From NCBI GenBank assembly GCA_025685495.1, contig JAJNMT010000217.1, positions 20,904 to 84,903 on the forward strand: a DNA stretch of 64,000 nt, given 5' to 3'. The stretch comes from Huntiella abstrusa. Taxonomy: Eukaryota; Ascomycota; Sordariomycetes; Microascales; Ceratocystidaceae. Of the stretch, positions 10,097 through 22,840 are shown piece by piece. A program made the translations under genes and the position numbers. The notes under the pieces were generated by a model, which saw nothing but the letters and a program-made list of their open reading frames with translations, had not been told where the DNA came from and searched no databases. Numbering within the stretch: position 1 is the stretch's first letter; every line of letters starts with the position of its first letter.

Positions 10097-11095
10097 ATGA
10101 CAACTTTCTTTCGCAAACTCCGCACACTTCCGTCCCTCCTCCGGAGTCCGCAGCGTCTTTCTCATCTCTACAAATCCACATTAAGTCCTTCCAAAATGGG
10201 TCTTCTCCGCGCGCCCGTCAAAATCGCCTGTGTGCAAATGGCCGCTGGCCCCGATAAACCCGCCAATCTCGCCAAAGCCACCAGCAACATCCTCCTCGCA
10301 GCCTCGTCGGGCGCTAATATCGTCGTGCTCCCAGAGTGCTTTAACTCGCCGTATGGTTGTGACTTTTTCCCTTCGTATGCTGAGGACCTTTCGGAGGGAA
10401 AGATTGAACAGGCGGAAAGTTACTTGGCGTTGAGTAAGGCGGCGAAGGAGGCGGGGGTTTATCTGGTGGGTGGGAGTATCCCGGAGGTTGTTCGTGGGGA
10501 TGGTGAGGGTGTGCCTGATCGGTTTTATAACACGAGTATGGTCTTTGATCGGGCTGGAAAGCTTCTTGCTACGCATCGTAAGGTGCATCTGTTTGATATT
10601 GATATTCCCGGCAAAATCACCTTCCGTGAATCCGAAGTCCTTTCTCCCGGATCCCACGCTACGGTCGTCGATCTCCCTGATTACGGACGGATCGGCGTGG
10701 GTATCTGTTATGACATGCGATTCCCCGCACTTGCTGCCATTGCGGCTGAGAATGGATGCTTTGCATTTGTTGTCCCTGGCGCATTCAACCTGACTACGGG
10801 GCCTCTTCATTGGGAGTTGTTAGCTAGAGCTAGAGCTGTAGATAACCAGTTTTATGTCGTTTTGTGTTCGCCTGCTAGAGCGGGTGATGGATATCAAGCT
10901 TGGGGTCACAGCATGGTGGTGGATCCTATGGCTAAGGTGCTTGGGGAGGCTGGCACTGGAGAGGACATTGTACTGGTTGAGTTGAACGAGACGGGGGCTA
11001 TTGAGGAGGCGAGAAGTGGGATTCCAATTACCACGCAAAGACGGTATGACGTGTACAAGAACGTAGCGGAGGGAGCCAAGATTGTAATTTCATAG
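10097..11095 (+). CDS. NIT3: Nitrilase-superfamily omega-amidase (Nit2/Nit3 type), probable mitochondrial leader
   Basis: Uninterrupted frame. The carbon-nitrogen hydrolase triad is visible: Glu80 in LPECFNSPYG, Lys162 in HRKVHLFDIDIPGK and Cys204 in VGICYDMRFPALA. DIDIPGKITF and YNTSMVFD are typical of Nit2/Nit3 omega-amidases, which hydrolyse alpha-ketoglutaramate or alpha-ketosuccinamate and can clear deaminated glutathione (Nit1-like role). Start choice: the frame is open to ATGs at 9989 and 9995, but 10097 begins MTTFFRKLRTLPSLLRSPQR, a basic leader without acids that looks like a mitochondrial presequence. A further ATG at 10196 (MGLLRAPVKIACVQM) would give the cytosolic form. It is convergent with spermidine synthase; the stop codons are about 53 bp apart. 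The gene symbol follows the yeast name and is a homology guess. Confidence 0.9.
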   Translation: MTTFFRKLRTLPSLLRSPQRLSHLYKSTLSPSKMGLLRAPVKIACVQMAAGPDKPANLAKATSNILLAASSGANIVVLPECFNSPYGCDFFPSYAEDLSEGKIEQAESYLALSKAAKEAGVYLVGGSIPEVVRGDGEGVPDRFYNTSMVFDRAGKLLATHRKVHLFDIDIPGKITFRESEVLSPGSHATVVDLPDYGRIGVGICYDMRFPALAAIAAENGCFAFVVPGAFNLTTGPLHWELLARARAVDNQFYVVLCSPARAGDGYQAWGHSMVVDPMAKVLGEAGTGEDIVLVELNETGAIEEARSGIPITTQRRYDVYKNVAEGAKIVIS

Positions 11096-11148
11096 GCACA
11101 TTCTATTCATAACTGTATTCTTATTTTATTGTGTAAACCAAGTCTTGT

Positions 11149-12178
11149 TTACTGGAGAGCCTTCTTAGCGAACTTGGGGAGCACGAAAGCGGCCTCGTGG
11201 ACCTCAGCGCTGTAGTAGCGGCACAGCTTATCCTCCTCCTCGGGAGACCACTTGCGCAGAGGCTTACCGAGAACGGCGTTGGGGTCCTTGGAGCACACCA
11301 TGAAGCCGATCTGACCGGAGGGGTACGAGGGGATGGTGGTGAAAGCGTACTCAGCAACGGGGAAGACAGACTTGCAGTCCTTCTTGAGCTGGGTGATCAG
11401 GGGAAGGTGGAGCCAGATGGACTCGGCTGTGTAGGAGGGGTATTGTTAGTTTCACTGGGTTTCTACGGATGGAGAACTGGTTACGACATACCCTGGGTGG
11501 TAATCACACCGCCCTCGCGGAGAGCGTCGTGAAGAAGCTGGAAGTAAGGCTTCTGGAAGAGAGACTCAGCGGGACCCTCGGGATCCGAAGAGTCGGTGAT
11601 GATGACGTCGAAGGTGTTCTTGAAGTCATCAAGGAACTTGAAGCCATCACCAATGTGCACACGCGACTTGGGGTGGTCCAGACCAACAGCCATATCAGGA
11701 AGGAACTTCTTAGACAGTCTAGGAACAGCCTCGTCAATGTCGCAAAGGATAGCCTCCTCAACGCACTCGTGCTTGACGACCTCACGGAGGACACCACCGT
11801 CACCACCGCCGATAACAAGGACCTTCTTGGGGTTGGGGTGGGAGTTGAGAGCCAGGTGGGCAATCATCTCCTGGTAGGAGAACTCGTCACGCTCGCAGCA
11901 CTGCACGACGTTGTCGAGAACGAGCATCTTGCCGTGGTCGGTAGACTCGAAGAAGAGGACATCCTGGTACTGGGACTTCTCCTTGTGAAGAATCTTCTTG
12001 ACGCGGAAGATGTTGGCGACACCAGGCCACATGTTGGAGATTTCGCGGAACCAGCCATCTACGATGTGTGGAAAGGTCCGGTTAGCGGGGTATGTTCACT
12101 TGGCCGGGAGAATAGACGCATGTCCGTCAATCACAACTTACCCTGGATGGTGGGGTGGGTGAGCTCTTCAGTAGACAT
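11149..12178 (-). CDS. SPE3: Spermidine synthase (293 aa, three exons)
   Basis: Exons 12142-12178, 11492-12058 and 11149-11426 are joined over introns of 83 and 65 nt; 294 codons, giving the same length as yeast Spe3. The first exon encodes only MSTEELTHPTIQ. Then come DGWFREISNMWPG, the putrescine/dcSAM-binding core VLVIGGGDGGVLREVVKH (about 92-109), CDIDEAVPRLSKKFLP, and the catalytic DVIITDSSDPEGPAESLF (about 163-180), all hallmarks of the polyamine synthase family. It transfers the aminopropyl group of decarboxylated SAM to putrescine in the cytosol. Spermidine rather than spermine synthase is inferred from length and the family-typical N-terminus. In fungi spermidine also feeds eIF5A hypusination. 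Confidence 0.95.
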
Positions 12179-14240
12179 CTTGATTGTTGGTTAGACTATA
12201 CGTTGATATGTCGAATCGAAAACAGAAAACCAAAAGAGCTCCCGTTGAACTATCGCGGAAAACTCTGACCGGCGAGGTGTGGGTGGGGTTACCGCATTAG
12301 GAAACTGAGGGGTCCTAATTATTATGTGGACGGACCGACACCAGCCGTTGGCAGCTGTTCCACTAACAACCTAGTAGCCGGTTCACCCGGTACGTAACAT
12401 TGAAAGTGTTTAACTGACGGAATCACGATTTGTTTCAGGCAACTAGACAGGAACATGGTAACATACCTCATTTGCGTTGTAAGGCCTTTTGACGGGGCTA
12501 TCGCGCTGTAAGTCTCGGTGCACGTGGAAATTCTGCACCAACGGGGCTCTCCACCCGGCTGCACTCCGGGCCCCCACGTGCCAGGCACGGCCGAATCTAA
12601 ACTGCAGACTGTTGCGATAAACGAGGGGATTTAACAGATAACTGGCGCCCGCAGATACACCTCGCACCGCCGGTTCCATGACTCGTTTTTGTATGGAGGA
12701 TGTTGTTCCGCTCAGATCGTATAGAATGTGGTGTGTTGCGTTTTTGATGCGCAGTGCATGTTGGGTGTGCTGTATGTACAATACTGGTCGCTAGCTATGT
12801 ACAGACAGAGCTATAGACAAACGGGTGGGCGGTTTTCCGCGAGAAGTGCACAAAAAAACTAAAGTTTAACGGGAACTGGCAGGTGACAGACATACAGTGC
12901 ACATGGTTATCTGCAAGAATTGGAATATCTCGGACCAGTGTTAGATCAAAGACCAAACAGAGTGTCTATGCGTAAGTCGAATGTATACACACGTCCACTC
13001 ACTTACATGTATACCAGCAAACCATGAAATCACAAATGTACTAAGGCTTTCTTCGAGGAAAAATAAAAGAAAAGACCCCCAAAGTAGAAAAGATAGCCAA
13101 CCAAGGAGAAAAAGCCTCGTCTCTAAAAATCCCACCCACCCGTAGTAATAAAGCCCAAGATCAAGAGGCCCCAACTCTTGCAATTTACAACAGCCGAAGA
13201 CCCCCCGGCATGTCCATATCATGCCTGTCTGTCTACCCGCAAAGAATTCTTATTTCCTTCCCGTCCCGGCATCAAGCACACCCTTCCAGAAACCCCACCG
13301 CAACATAGAAACCGGGCGAAGAATCTCGATAAGGTCGTCTCGTATCGACCAGTGTCGGAGCCGCTTGGTTCGTCTTTTTATTTCATGGGCGCTGAACAAG
13401 CACGTTTAGCTAGCTAGCTTGTGTTTCTTTTTCACTGCCGGTGTCAGAAATCCTGACAGAATCAGCTGGGGAAAAGATGAAAAAGAAGCTACTACCGATG
13501 TGGCTTGAATTTCCGTGTTAGTGTCTTGCGCTGTGTTCTTTGTGTTTGGGGCTTCTGGACTCGGACGGGTCTGTGGTCGGATATTTATATGGCCGTGTTT
13601 TCCTCGAACGACAGCAGCCACACAAACAGCAATCACCTCCGAGGGAAGCATATATATTGAAAAGGTGGTTTCGTGTCCGTAATTCCTTTTTGGGTGGTAT
13701 TTTTACAGATGAAGACGTAAGAGTTATGGTGTTGGTAGACCTACTCTGCCGCACGAACGACCACATATGAAGTTGTATCTATTTTTTTCTTTCCCGCGCG
13801 TCGATTCAAGCAAACTCATGGTTTTGCTATGGTGGCTTAAAGGCTTGCTACCCACCCACCTTTATGATAGTCAAAGTAATAATCATGTCAATCTATTGTC
13901 GCCATGATCTTTTCCCAGTCCTAGCAGCTGCATGGTATGAAAATCTCCGTAGTTCGCCTCAAATATTCCACTGCAAGTAGCCCGCTCGAACCTCCCCCAT
14001 CATTTGTAACACGCAACTTTGGTTTTCCCTACAGCTTGCCACCCCAAAGTCTAAATCGAGAACCTCCTCCGCTATTTGGGTGTTCTCCGTTCCAAACCTG
14101 GCAGGAGACCGTCAACAAGACCAGGAAAGATCCCTTGACAAGTCCACACGGAACCCTATCATCGATCGATCGATGGTTAATCGTTGGAACCTCTCGGTAT
14201 GCTTCATTACGTAGTATCCCTAATCTTATTCATCTCCTTG

Positions 14241-14251
14241 CCCCCCCCCCC
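14241..14251. repeat. C11 homopolymer run
   Basis: Eleven consecutive C residues in the desert; a likely length-variable microsatellite. Confidence 0.8.
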
Positions 14252-15312
14252 ACATACACAGGCATCATGGCGTTTGAACGACACCTCGCACAATCTCCAG
14301 TGTTGCAAATGCTACTGTAAACCTAAGCCAAGGGAAACCTCCCTAGCACAAACGGAGATCTGGAGTGGTCTCGACCGTGGCTCATTGTGCTTCATATCTC
14401 TCACATCGTGCCACTTTGCTAGAGAGTCAGTGTACTGTCTCTATGTATGCACATGATGAGCAGGAACCATTAATACACGGACTTGTCTTTGATCGTCTAC
14501 TGTAACTGTACTGAATTATCAATGCTAAACTCGGCTACTCAGGTATAACTCGCAAGTTGCAGGTCTCGGTATTTCCCAAAAGGGACCATAGGTGGCCTTG
14601 TTTTTTTTGTGCATAACGTGGGTGACCGGAAGAAGAGCCATGGTTGGATTGTTTGATGAACACCTAAAACATCGCGTAGGCCGTCTGAGTTTAGATGGCT
14701 AAACTAGATAGGCGCTTCTAGTGTATGTGTATTTCATGCGCATTACAATCGACATCTCAACACACATATACCAAACGAAACGGTCTATGAGACTCAATTT
14801 TGACCGGCGATGACAACACTTTTCGACTCTTTGCAATGCCATGTCGACACCTTTAGGCAGCATGACAATGCTCACCCCACAGACAACCCGCCACGTTCAC
14901 AAAGTCCATACGCTGTTAACGATGACTACATGAATGTCAATGCTTAGACTCTATGGCATGCCGGTGATGGAAAAGTACCAATACCGAGTGCACCATCCGA
15001 CACAGGCCAGCACACTGCACGTCAATGTCATCATGGTGAGTGTGGGGTTTCCTTTTTAGGAGATAAGTGGAAATGCCGGAGTGCCTCCAGGCTGGCAACC
15101 ATGATCGCTTGATCGATCCGATAAGGCCGTCGCCATATGTACATGGAACTGCGTTTTGCTGTCGCTAGCTCGGCAACTAATTCGCTTCCCACATCACGAA
15201 CATTGGAGCGGATGCAGTGACATGTAGTGGCACGTGTCGTGGCTGGTAGAATGGCACGAAAGCCGAGAAGTGGGTAGCATTAATGTAACAATAGGCCTTC
15301 GGCGTATGCAAT

Positions 15313-15330
15313 ACTGTATACATACATATG
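15313..15330. repeat. TGTATACATACATATG palindromic tract
   Basis: Member of the dispersed CATA/GTAC family; intergenic. Confidence 0.65.
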
Positions 15331-18300
15331 CAGCCACCAAGCATCGTCACGTCAACATTTTACCCACATTACAATAATGCAAAGCCAACAAGCCCGTGGG
15401 CACCCACGAAAACATCATGAACTCAGGGCCACTTTGAACTCATAGCGAGGAAATTAGGGATGGCACTGGTCAAGACAAAGGTTCGTCGCTAGAAGCTGTC
15501 ATGCTCTTGGCTATTAAGATATGTTAGCGATGTGGTCCGACACAGGAAGGTCCTCTAAAATAGGCGACCGTTTAGGATTTCAGTTTGAACAAACAACTCC
15601 AACTTGGCATGTGGTATCGGTTACAGCGCCTGAGCGGTAAATTCCGGGGGATATTCGTATTATACCCCGCTCCGTAACTTGGTGTAGAAGATGGGGTAGC
15701 GAAGGGTTTACTTAGACCCGATTGACAAATTTCAAGTGCCGCGAAGATCGCTGAATACTCCAGCTGTGTACATACACAGCACTAAACAAACCGAGCACAA
15801 TCTGCGCCGCAACTCCAACGTATCAGGATACACAATAACCATCTGTACTATGTTTTGTACCAAACTTTCTTCAAAACACATGTTACTGGTAGAAGCCGGC
15901 ACCGACGGCACGACTGTAAACAGGTTGTGCGTCCGTGACTCGGGACAACACAAGGCCGGCCGTTATGGATGTGTGCGCGGACGTGGCAAAGCAGCAAAAA
16001 TTGGAGAATAAAAAGTGTAAGAACTAAGAGAAAAGTTGACTGTTAGGAAAGAGAAAGCTATGTGCCATGGTGTTTGTTGACTGTTCTTGGCCACACAGAC
16101 TGTGGCAAGGATTTACCCTATTGATCTCATGCACACAACAGGTGGCGATAAAGAAAGATCAAGAAAAGACATGGAGTGAGACATGACACGAAAAACCAGA
16201 TACCGGACCTGGTAAGGAATTGATGCGCTGTGTCTCCATACCTAGATATATTGGTTCCTGAAATAAATACAACTCCACGAGGCTGAGATCTTTTAATCTG
16301 AATAGCCTTGCGTAACACCGATGTGGTAGTATACAGTGGTACAAGAAAACAAATCACAGGTCCCTGAGAAGAGTAGCTATAGCTTGAATGCCACCTTTCA
16401 GGCGGGTACCAAACAGGAAAAACGGTGGTACGAGGGTGGCGGGACAATGGTAAGGAAAAAAAGTCAGGAGAAGGACGTATCGTACCGTTGCATTCACTAT
16501 TCTAGACCATTACTAAATGCCGAGCCTCTAAATCGTAGAAGCGGAGGCGATCCGAGCATTTCTTGATATGTGCATACACATCGATTTTTACACGGAGTTA
16601 GGAGTTATCATATTTCAGGCGCTTCATGGCTTGTTTCGATCAGTGTGACAACCAAAGATTCTATACACGTCTGATAGAGAAAACGGTGGAGAAAATATCT
16701 TTGCTTTGGCTTTGTGCAGGTACAAAAGACTAGGCGTGAGTTATTTGATAACATTCAGGAGCGGGCTCACGGTCTCCCGCTGCTAGTTTGGTTGGAATGT
16801 ACATACATACGGCGCTTTGATTTTGCAAGGACACGGGTTTATATATACCGGTTTTGTAGGGTTAGGGTGGTTTAAAGTTGACTCTGAACTTGATTGACTG
16901 ACCATGTCTGATGTTTGAATAGACAAGATGAATGCGTAGATATTGTTGGATGTTTAGAGTTTCTTCTGTGAAGATGACTTGTTGGATATTCGGATTGAGC
17001 AAGAGCGTAATGCGACTTGTAAAGGATATTAACTACCGAATTGGATCCAACAAAGATGCAGTTTCAACGGCATTTCCCGATCCCTTAGCCGCTAAAACAA
17101 CAAGTAAATTCGCGGACGTTAGGCGAGGATTTTATGGAGCATATGGAGCAAGTAAACTACAGGGACAAGCCGTCAATGCATACTTGACAATGCAAACAAA
17201 GCCGGAGGAACAACTATGATCATGCAAATCACCACCCGAATTCAGATGTTGGGTTGATAGACATTCGGGAAGCCGAGTCCGTAAAGGGACGATCTGTCGT
17301 GGCTTCCCGTTAGGCTACAAGGTCGACTTACTTAGCATATATCCACATGGAATGATGGTTTGTTTCGGGAGGTCCGTTTGGTGGGACCGCGTTGCTGTCA
17401 CGGTTAATTGACTTGTCCGAGAGGGAAGGTGCGTTTCTGTTTTGAACATATCGCCATTTCTCCGGTGCTAGATACGGAATGTTTTTTTTGGACTAGAGCT
17501 CCGTGCCGTGTTAGTTTGCAAACGTATATGTACATATACACTTTGAATATTCCCCGATCAACTCAACGAGGCATTTTCCGTTGGTGTGACACCAGGGGAC
17601 CATGAGTTTACGATACCGCAATCATGTATCCGAGGTTGACACTGACATGTGAGTTGGATGAGGGGATGGTGATCTACGGTCTTCTTTCCCAGGACTAAAG
17701 ACAAAACTTTGGTTCAGAGGGAGCCTTGCGGAACTGATGATGTCCCAAAACAGATGTAACTGTGATGGGGTTCTACAGTAAATGACTTGTGTCCTTCACC
17801 CTATGCAACGCAACAGTAGGCAGGGAACGAGGATCGGCACACCCTGGATATACCGGACAGGCCAGGGGTTCTTTTTCGGACTGTCGGTCTTGCAAGTGGC
17901 TAGAAGGTCAAATCTCATTCAAGTGATGGATATTGACAAGTGAAGAAGAAGAAAAATAGGTGATGAAACAATCGGCCCCATATTAAACAAAATAAAAGTA
18001 GAACGACAAGTTACACTCTTCACGTGGTAATAAGGACATATCCCCGTCTGTCACTTCTCAACTGCATAGCAAACCCCGTTCAATCACATTCCCAACCCCA
18101 CCTCGCCATCCTAGTTTGGTTTTTTTTTCTGTCCTGCCACCGTAAACGTCACCTCCCTATTACCGACTGGATATCTGACTACGGATTAAAAGGCCTATGT
18201 ATCTTGGCGGATATGCCCCGTATACATGTGTATTCCTTGCCCCGCCATATTTGACTTCGTAATCAGTCGCCGTAAGTCACCGGCGACCTCCTGAATAAAC

Positions 18301-21063
18301 GTACAAACACTGCCCGACTGACCGGTTACGGTCTGTCAGTTCCGCGGGTCTTCATCGCAAAAGCGACCCGATTATAGGCTACCGTAGAATAACCAACGAT
18401 AATGCAGGCAGGAGGCGGTCTGTACATAGGGTACATAAGCACGTATGTTGCATGTTGCCCATGCCAATGCGTGTAAGCCTGCATGGTGATCATCACGTTG
18501 TCGTGACGTTCTACCGTCAGATTGGAAATTACCGGCAGTCTCCCTACCTCCCCTCGCGGAAGTGGATCTTTGCAATGCGAATTGCTCCTTCAACGGACAT
18601 GTTCGCTTCTCGAGCACCGCCTATTCGGGGCACCGCATGGCAACGGCGTCGCCCTGTATTCAAGGTTTCAAGGACTCCTATCACATCCCATGTGTCAAAA
18701 GGTAACGGTAACTTTCCAATGGTAAGGCCAAAACGACCAAAGGAACCAGAAAAAAAATCAAAAGAAGAAAACCTATGGAGCCATGTTCTTCCCCCCTAGA
18801 AATCTCCGATGATGACATGCCTGGCTGTCGCTACCCTACATATAATTCCTTCGTGGTAACAAGCTGCGGTCTTTCGCTAGTTGGCGAGGGGCTTACACCA
18901 AGAATACTGGGTATATGCGAGTCCATCCACAGAAGGAAGCAAACTCATGGTGGCGTGAAGAAGAAAATGGAGAAGGGGAATACGCATGTGGCTATGAGAG
19001 CCTTGCATTTTTTTTCTGCAAACCATGTTTCTTCAAGTCGTTTTGCTTCTGATGGGATAACGTGCGTGGGTATTGTTGGTTTTTTTTTGTTAATGGGGCT
19101 TGTTAATGATGAAATGTCTAGAAGACCATGGGGGCCTTGATGATCTGAATATGTCGTGTTGCAAAGATCATATAAAAACATGCACATATGGTCTAATGTA
19201 TTGCCAATGCCAATGCGGGTCGTCGGCAGAAGAGCAAATCCCATTATAGAGAAAAGGGACGTGCCATGTCATGTATCAAAGTATGATACCAATACTATAA
19301 GTAAGCACACACCAAAGTCTACAAAGGAAATATGCTTCAGGTAAATGTGTACATACTACAAACGAGGGATTATCCGGTCGTCTTCACTTGCTTCTTGTTA
19401 AACAAACCAGAAGCGAATGTCAATCATGACAAACGTGACATCGGGGAATAAGGAAAGGAATGCAGAAAAAGCAATGCTTGTCCCCCTTCAATATAGCCAA
19501 GACGGCGAACTCCAAATGGGGAAGACTTACATTTGACCCCTGATGTTTTCACGTTTTATCTCTGTTATTTTTGAGGGTTGGGGTTTACTAAGCCCGTAAG
19601 AATCGGACTGAACGAGCTCATGCGGTTGAAAGCTACAGGTAAATACATTTATACAATGTAGACGGATTTTTTCGTGGCTTTTTTTAGGCCGTGTTTGTAG
19701 AATTTTGTGGCGTCGCTTAAGGAATGGATATTTAAGAGTTTGAGAGAAGACTATGAAGCCAGCCTCGTGTTTAGGGTGAAGTGAACAAAAGCAGGATTTT
19801 GGGGGGACGTCCCGTGATAATGATCGACCTTCGAAGGGGAAGCACGGATACACATTTTTCTTGTCTTTTTTTGCTTCTTCTTCTTCTTCTTTCTTTCTTT
19901 GTTCTTTAGGGAGGAAAGACGGATTTGGCAGGGTAAGAAAACTAGAAGCGCGGGAATATATTCGTAGTGTGGATGGTGAAGTCGTTATTTGGAAAGGATC
20001 TGCCAAATCCAAGGAGAGAGAACACTCAAATGATGGTTTCTAGAAGGATTTAGTTTGTCCGGGCGACACTTCGGCTGCGGCATCTAGGAGACGGCCGACT
20101 GGCCATGTATGGACAAGTTATATGGGTAACTAATTACTGGCCTATTACTAGTACGAACATATGTATGCAGGTCCATATAGACTGTAGAATTTGGCAAGGA
20201 AGTTTTTGTGCATGGGCACATAATGTATTCGTGTCCCATGTTTGCTTGTGCTTCTTTGGCCGTCCATGTCAGCCTGCACTGATTTCATCAGGATGACTAT
20301 TATGCTTTTGGCAGGTGAGGGGCGGCGATCCTACATCTGTGCTTCTGTGGAAAAACTTAGAGAGACTGTGGCCTGGACCGGGATTATTTCTTCGATAAAC
20401 ACATGTTGGTGCTGTTGTTTTCGGGTGACGGGTGGAAGACTTCTTTTTCGGGAGTCGTGGCGTTTGAAGTATGTTTGTGGTCTATGTATGGAAGTCGTAT
20501 ATTGAAGGCGTGCATACATATGTATGTAAAAATAATGTGTATGATCTTGGTAGTAAGTATGGATGTTAGCTGACATCACTTACTATGTATGCAGTCTTAA
20601 GCAAGAACATCCAACATACCCGGAATATCCCCAAAACAAGTATCCACGGGAGAACAATAAGAGCCGATAACAGGAATACTACGGTAAGTCTTTTGATGTG
20701 GCTCTTTTCTTGTATCCTTCCACGTGATTTCATGTTTTACATTTTCTGCTTTGGGTCACTGAAAGGGTTAGGAACTACCTGTGACGGGCGTTTGTTCATA
20801 TGAGATGGAATGACACCAATCTTGGTTGGTGACTACGGCATGTCATCACAGACAAAAACATCTTTGATCAAAGACAGGGAGAAGCGTACTTGTGCGCACC
20901 ATTCCGATAGCGATCAAAAGATGGGAATGAAAACTGAAGACAAGATATCGGTGAGTACACATGTTTATTAGATTCGCATCCGGAACCAGCCAGCCGATGT
21001 TGAGCGTGAGAGGCGTTTTATACCTGCAGGTAACCAACATATGTAGGTTCTTTTATTTTGGGC

Positions 21064-21082
21064 ATGTACATACATACATATA
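21064..21082. repeat. TGTACATACATACATATA tract
   Basis: Member of the dispersed CATA/GTAC family; intergenic, in the desert upstream of the G-alpha gene. Confidence 0.65.
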
Positions 21083-22840
21083 TTTACAAGTTTGTGCACA
21101 TACTCGAGGTTCTGTGGCGTTTGATGCGGCGGAGGCGGCTTACAATCAGCTGAAGAAGGCGGCTGACGAACCGCCGAGTCACTAACCATGCGTGGTCAAG
21201 CTCTTCAATCACTTGGCACGTTGGATTGGATTCCTAAACATCACGTTTCCTTCATGGTATTCAGCTGGAAAAAAACGAACAAACGCCCAGAACGGGAAGG
21301 GAAGGAATAGAAGACGACCAAGAGGAAGAAACGCCGACAACGTGACAAAGGGAAAGAATCCGAAAGTACGGGGATGGGGCCTGCTACACTTGGCGAGAGA
21401 AAACCCGACCTGGGGTTGTGTGTAGGTGAGTTTAGATACAGACAGACAGACATACAGACATAGCATTGTTGATTGTTCAAGCCAAAGAGTTGGAGAATAT
21501 AGGCTTGGTTTTGGGTTGACTTTGTCTGGTTTTGGTTGACAAATGTAGAGACATAGTTTGTTACTGAGGCGGCAAAGGTGTTTTGCTATCAAGATTGTAG
21601 AATGGGTCATGTCTTGAGTTGTAGCGAGGAAGGGGGTGACCAACACCAGACTCAACAAAGACATCTTTTGCAACCCCGTTTGATTCTGTAGTCTACACAT
21701 GATAATCGACACTTTCAAATACTATCTTCTAAATGAGTTCCCCTCAATGTACCAAAATACATATTCTCCTTCTTCACACGCCCGTCAATTCCAGTCCACC
21801 CAAAGTAAGTCTGAAATTATCAAGTCACGTCTTCGCTACTCTTATGGCAACGGCCCCGCCGGACTTCCCTATTGTCGTCAACTTCAAAGAGTCCTCCTTC
21901 CCTCCTGTTCTGCGTCTCCGTGAACGACACTGGCCCAAGCACCCACCACCACCCCGTACATATAACTTCAAGTTTTCAACCCTCGTACACAAAAAAAGAA
22001 AATCCAACGAAAAAGAAAAAATAAAATCAATAATCGTCCATTTGATCAAACATGTTACTTTTCTTACAATACATGTGCTACCCCATGTGGAAGGGGTCCG
22101 CAAGATCAAATCCCCTGCATTTTATCGAGGTACACGGCCTGGGTCTTCCTGTAATCCCGAGTCGCTGTAACATCACTTTTTCTCCTTGGCTTGTCTTCCC
22201 TCCGCCCCCCAATCCTGGTCCGACCTCCACCATGGCACCTTGCCATGTCTTTACATCGAGACCAGGGCATTGAACAAGAACAAGACCTCCGCGACAAACT
22301 GCACTTATAAAGAGAACAGGAGACCCGGGACTTGCTTGGCTGGCTGTCTCTTGTCTTTTACCGGTGATCCTCTTGTTAACCAACCAGTTTGCTGATTTGC
22401 AACTTTGTCAACATTTCCAAGCTTTACCTTGCATTACTATTACGTCCACGACGACCTTTCTTTTTAACTAGAGTCGTTCATTGTCTTTACATCTACACTA
22501 TATACCCCCCACCTCGTTTACCAACCAAAAAGTTTAACTTCGTATTACTGTGTCCTACTATACGGCCATAACAACAATATTTCCATCCCACCGTCTTTAT
22601 TTCAGCTTCTACAAAATTGTTCCTTACCTTCCGCCACCTCTAAGGATCCTATTACAGCACAGCTCTGCATCGCCATCCTTCCTTTCCGTCTATTAGCCTA
22701 GTCTAAACTTTCTTACGACCTTAAATACCAACCATCGACTATCTTCCGACTCCAAAATCTCCCGTGGACTGTCTTCTTGGAACGACGGGTCCCGTTGAGA
22801 TTTTATTACATTCACATTCACAATTTCAGACGACGGCCAA

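Larger units (their letters stand above)
12179..22840. other. 10.7-kb gene desert upstream of the G-alpha gene
   Basis: No frame here shows a domain, a convincing codon pattern or spliced continuity. The longest frames (for example 19527-20012 minus, 13937-14320 plus) are low-complexity or composition-driven. The sequence is not obviously repetitive: I saw no transposase, reverse transcriptase, long terminal repeats or AT-rich RIP-like blocks. It holds CATA/GTAC palindromic tracts (15313-15330, 16797-16810, 17523-17540, 20512-20529, 21064-21082), a C11 run, (TTC)n and other simple repeats. The last 450 bp before the G-alpha ATG are pyrimidine-rich, as in long fungal 5' leaders. No tRNA or rRNA signature was found. 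Confidence 0.5.

Noticed and set aside
12443..12781. 112-residue minus-strand frame upstream of spermidine synthase
   Set aside because: No domain, no splice continuation, and it lies in the likely promoter region.
19527..20012. 161-residue minus-strand frame in the first desert
   Set aside because: Poly-Glu/Lys run comes from a TTC microsatellite; the rest has no family resemblance.
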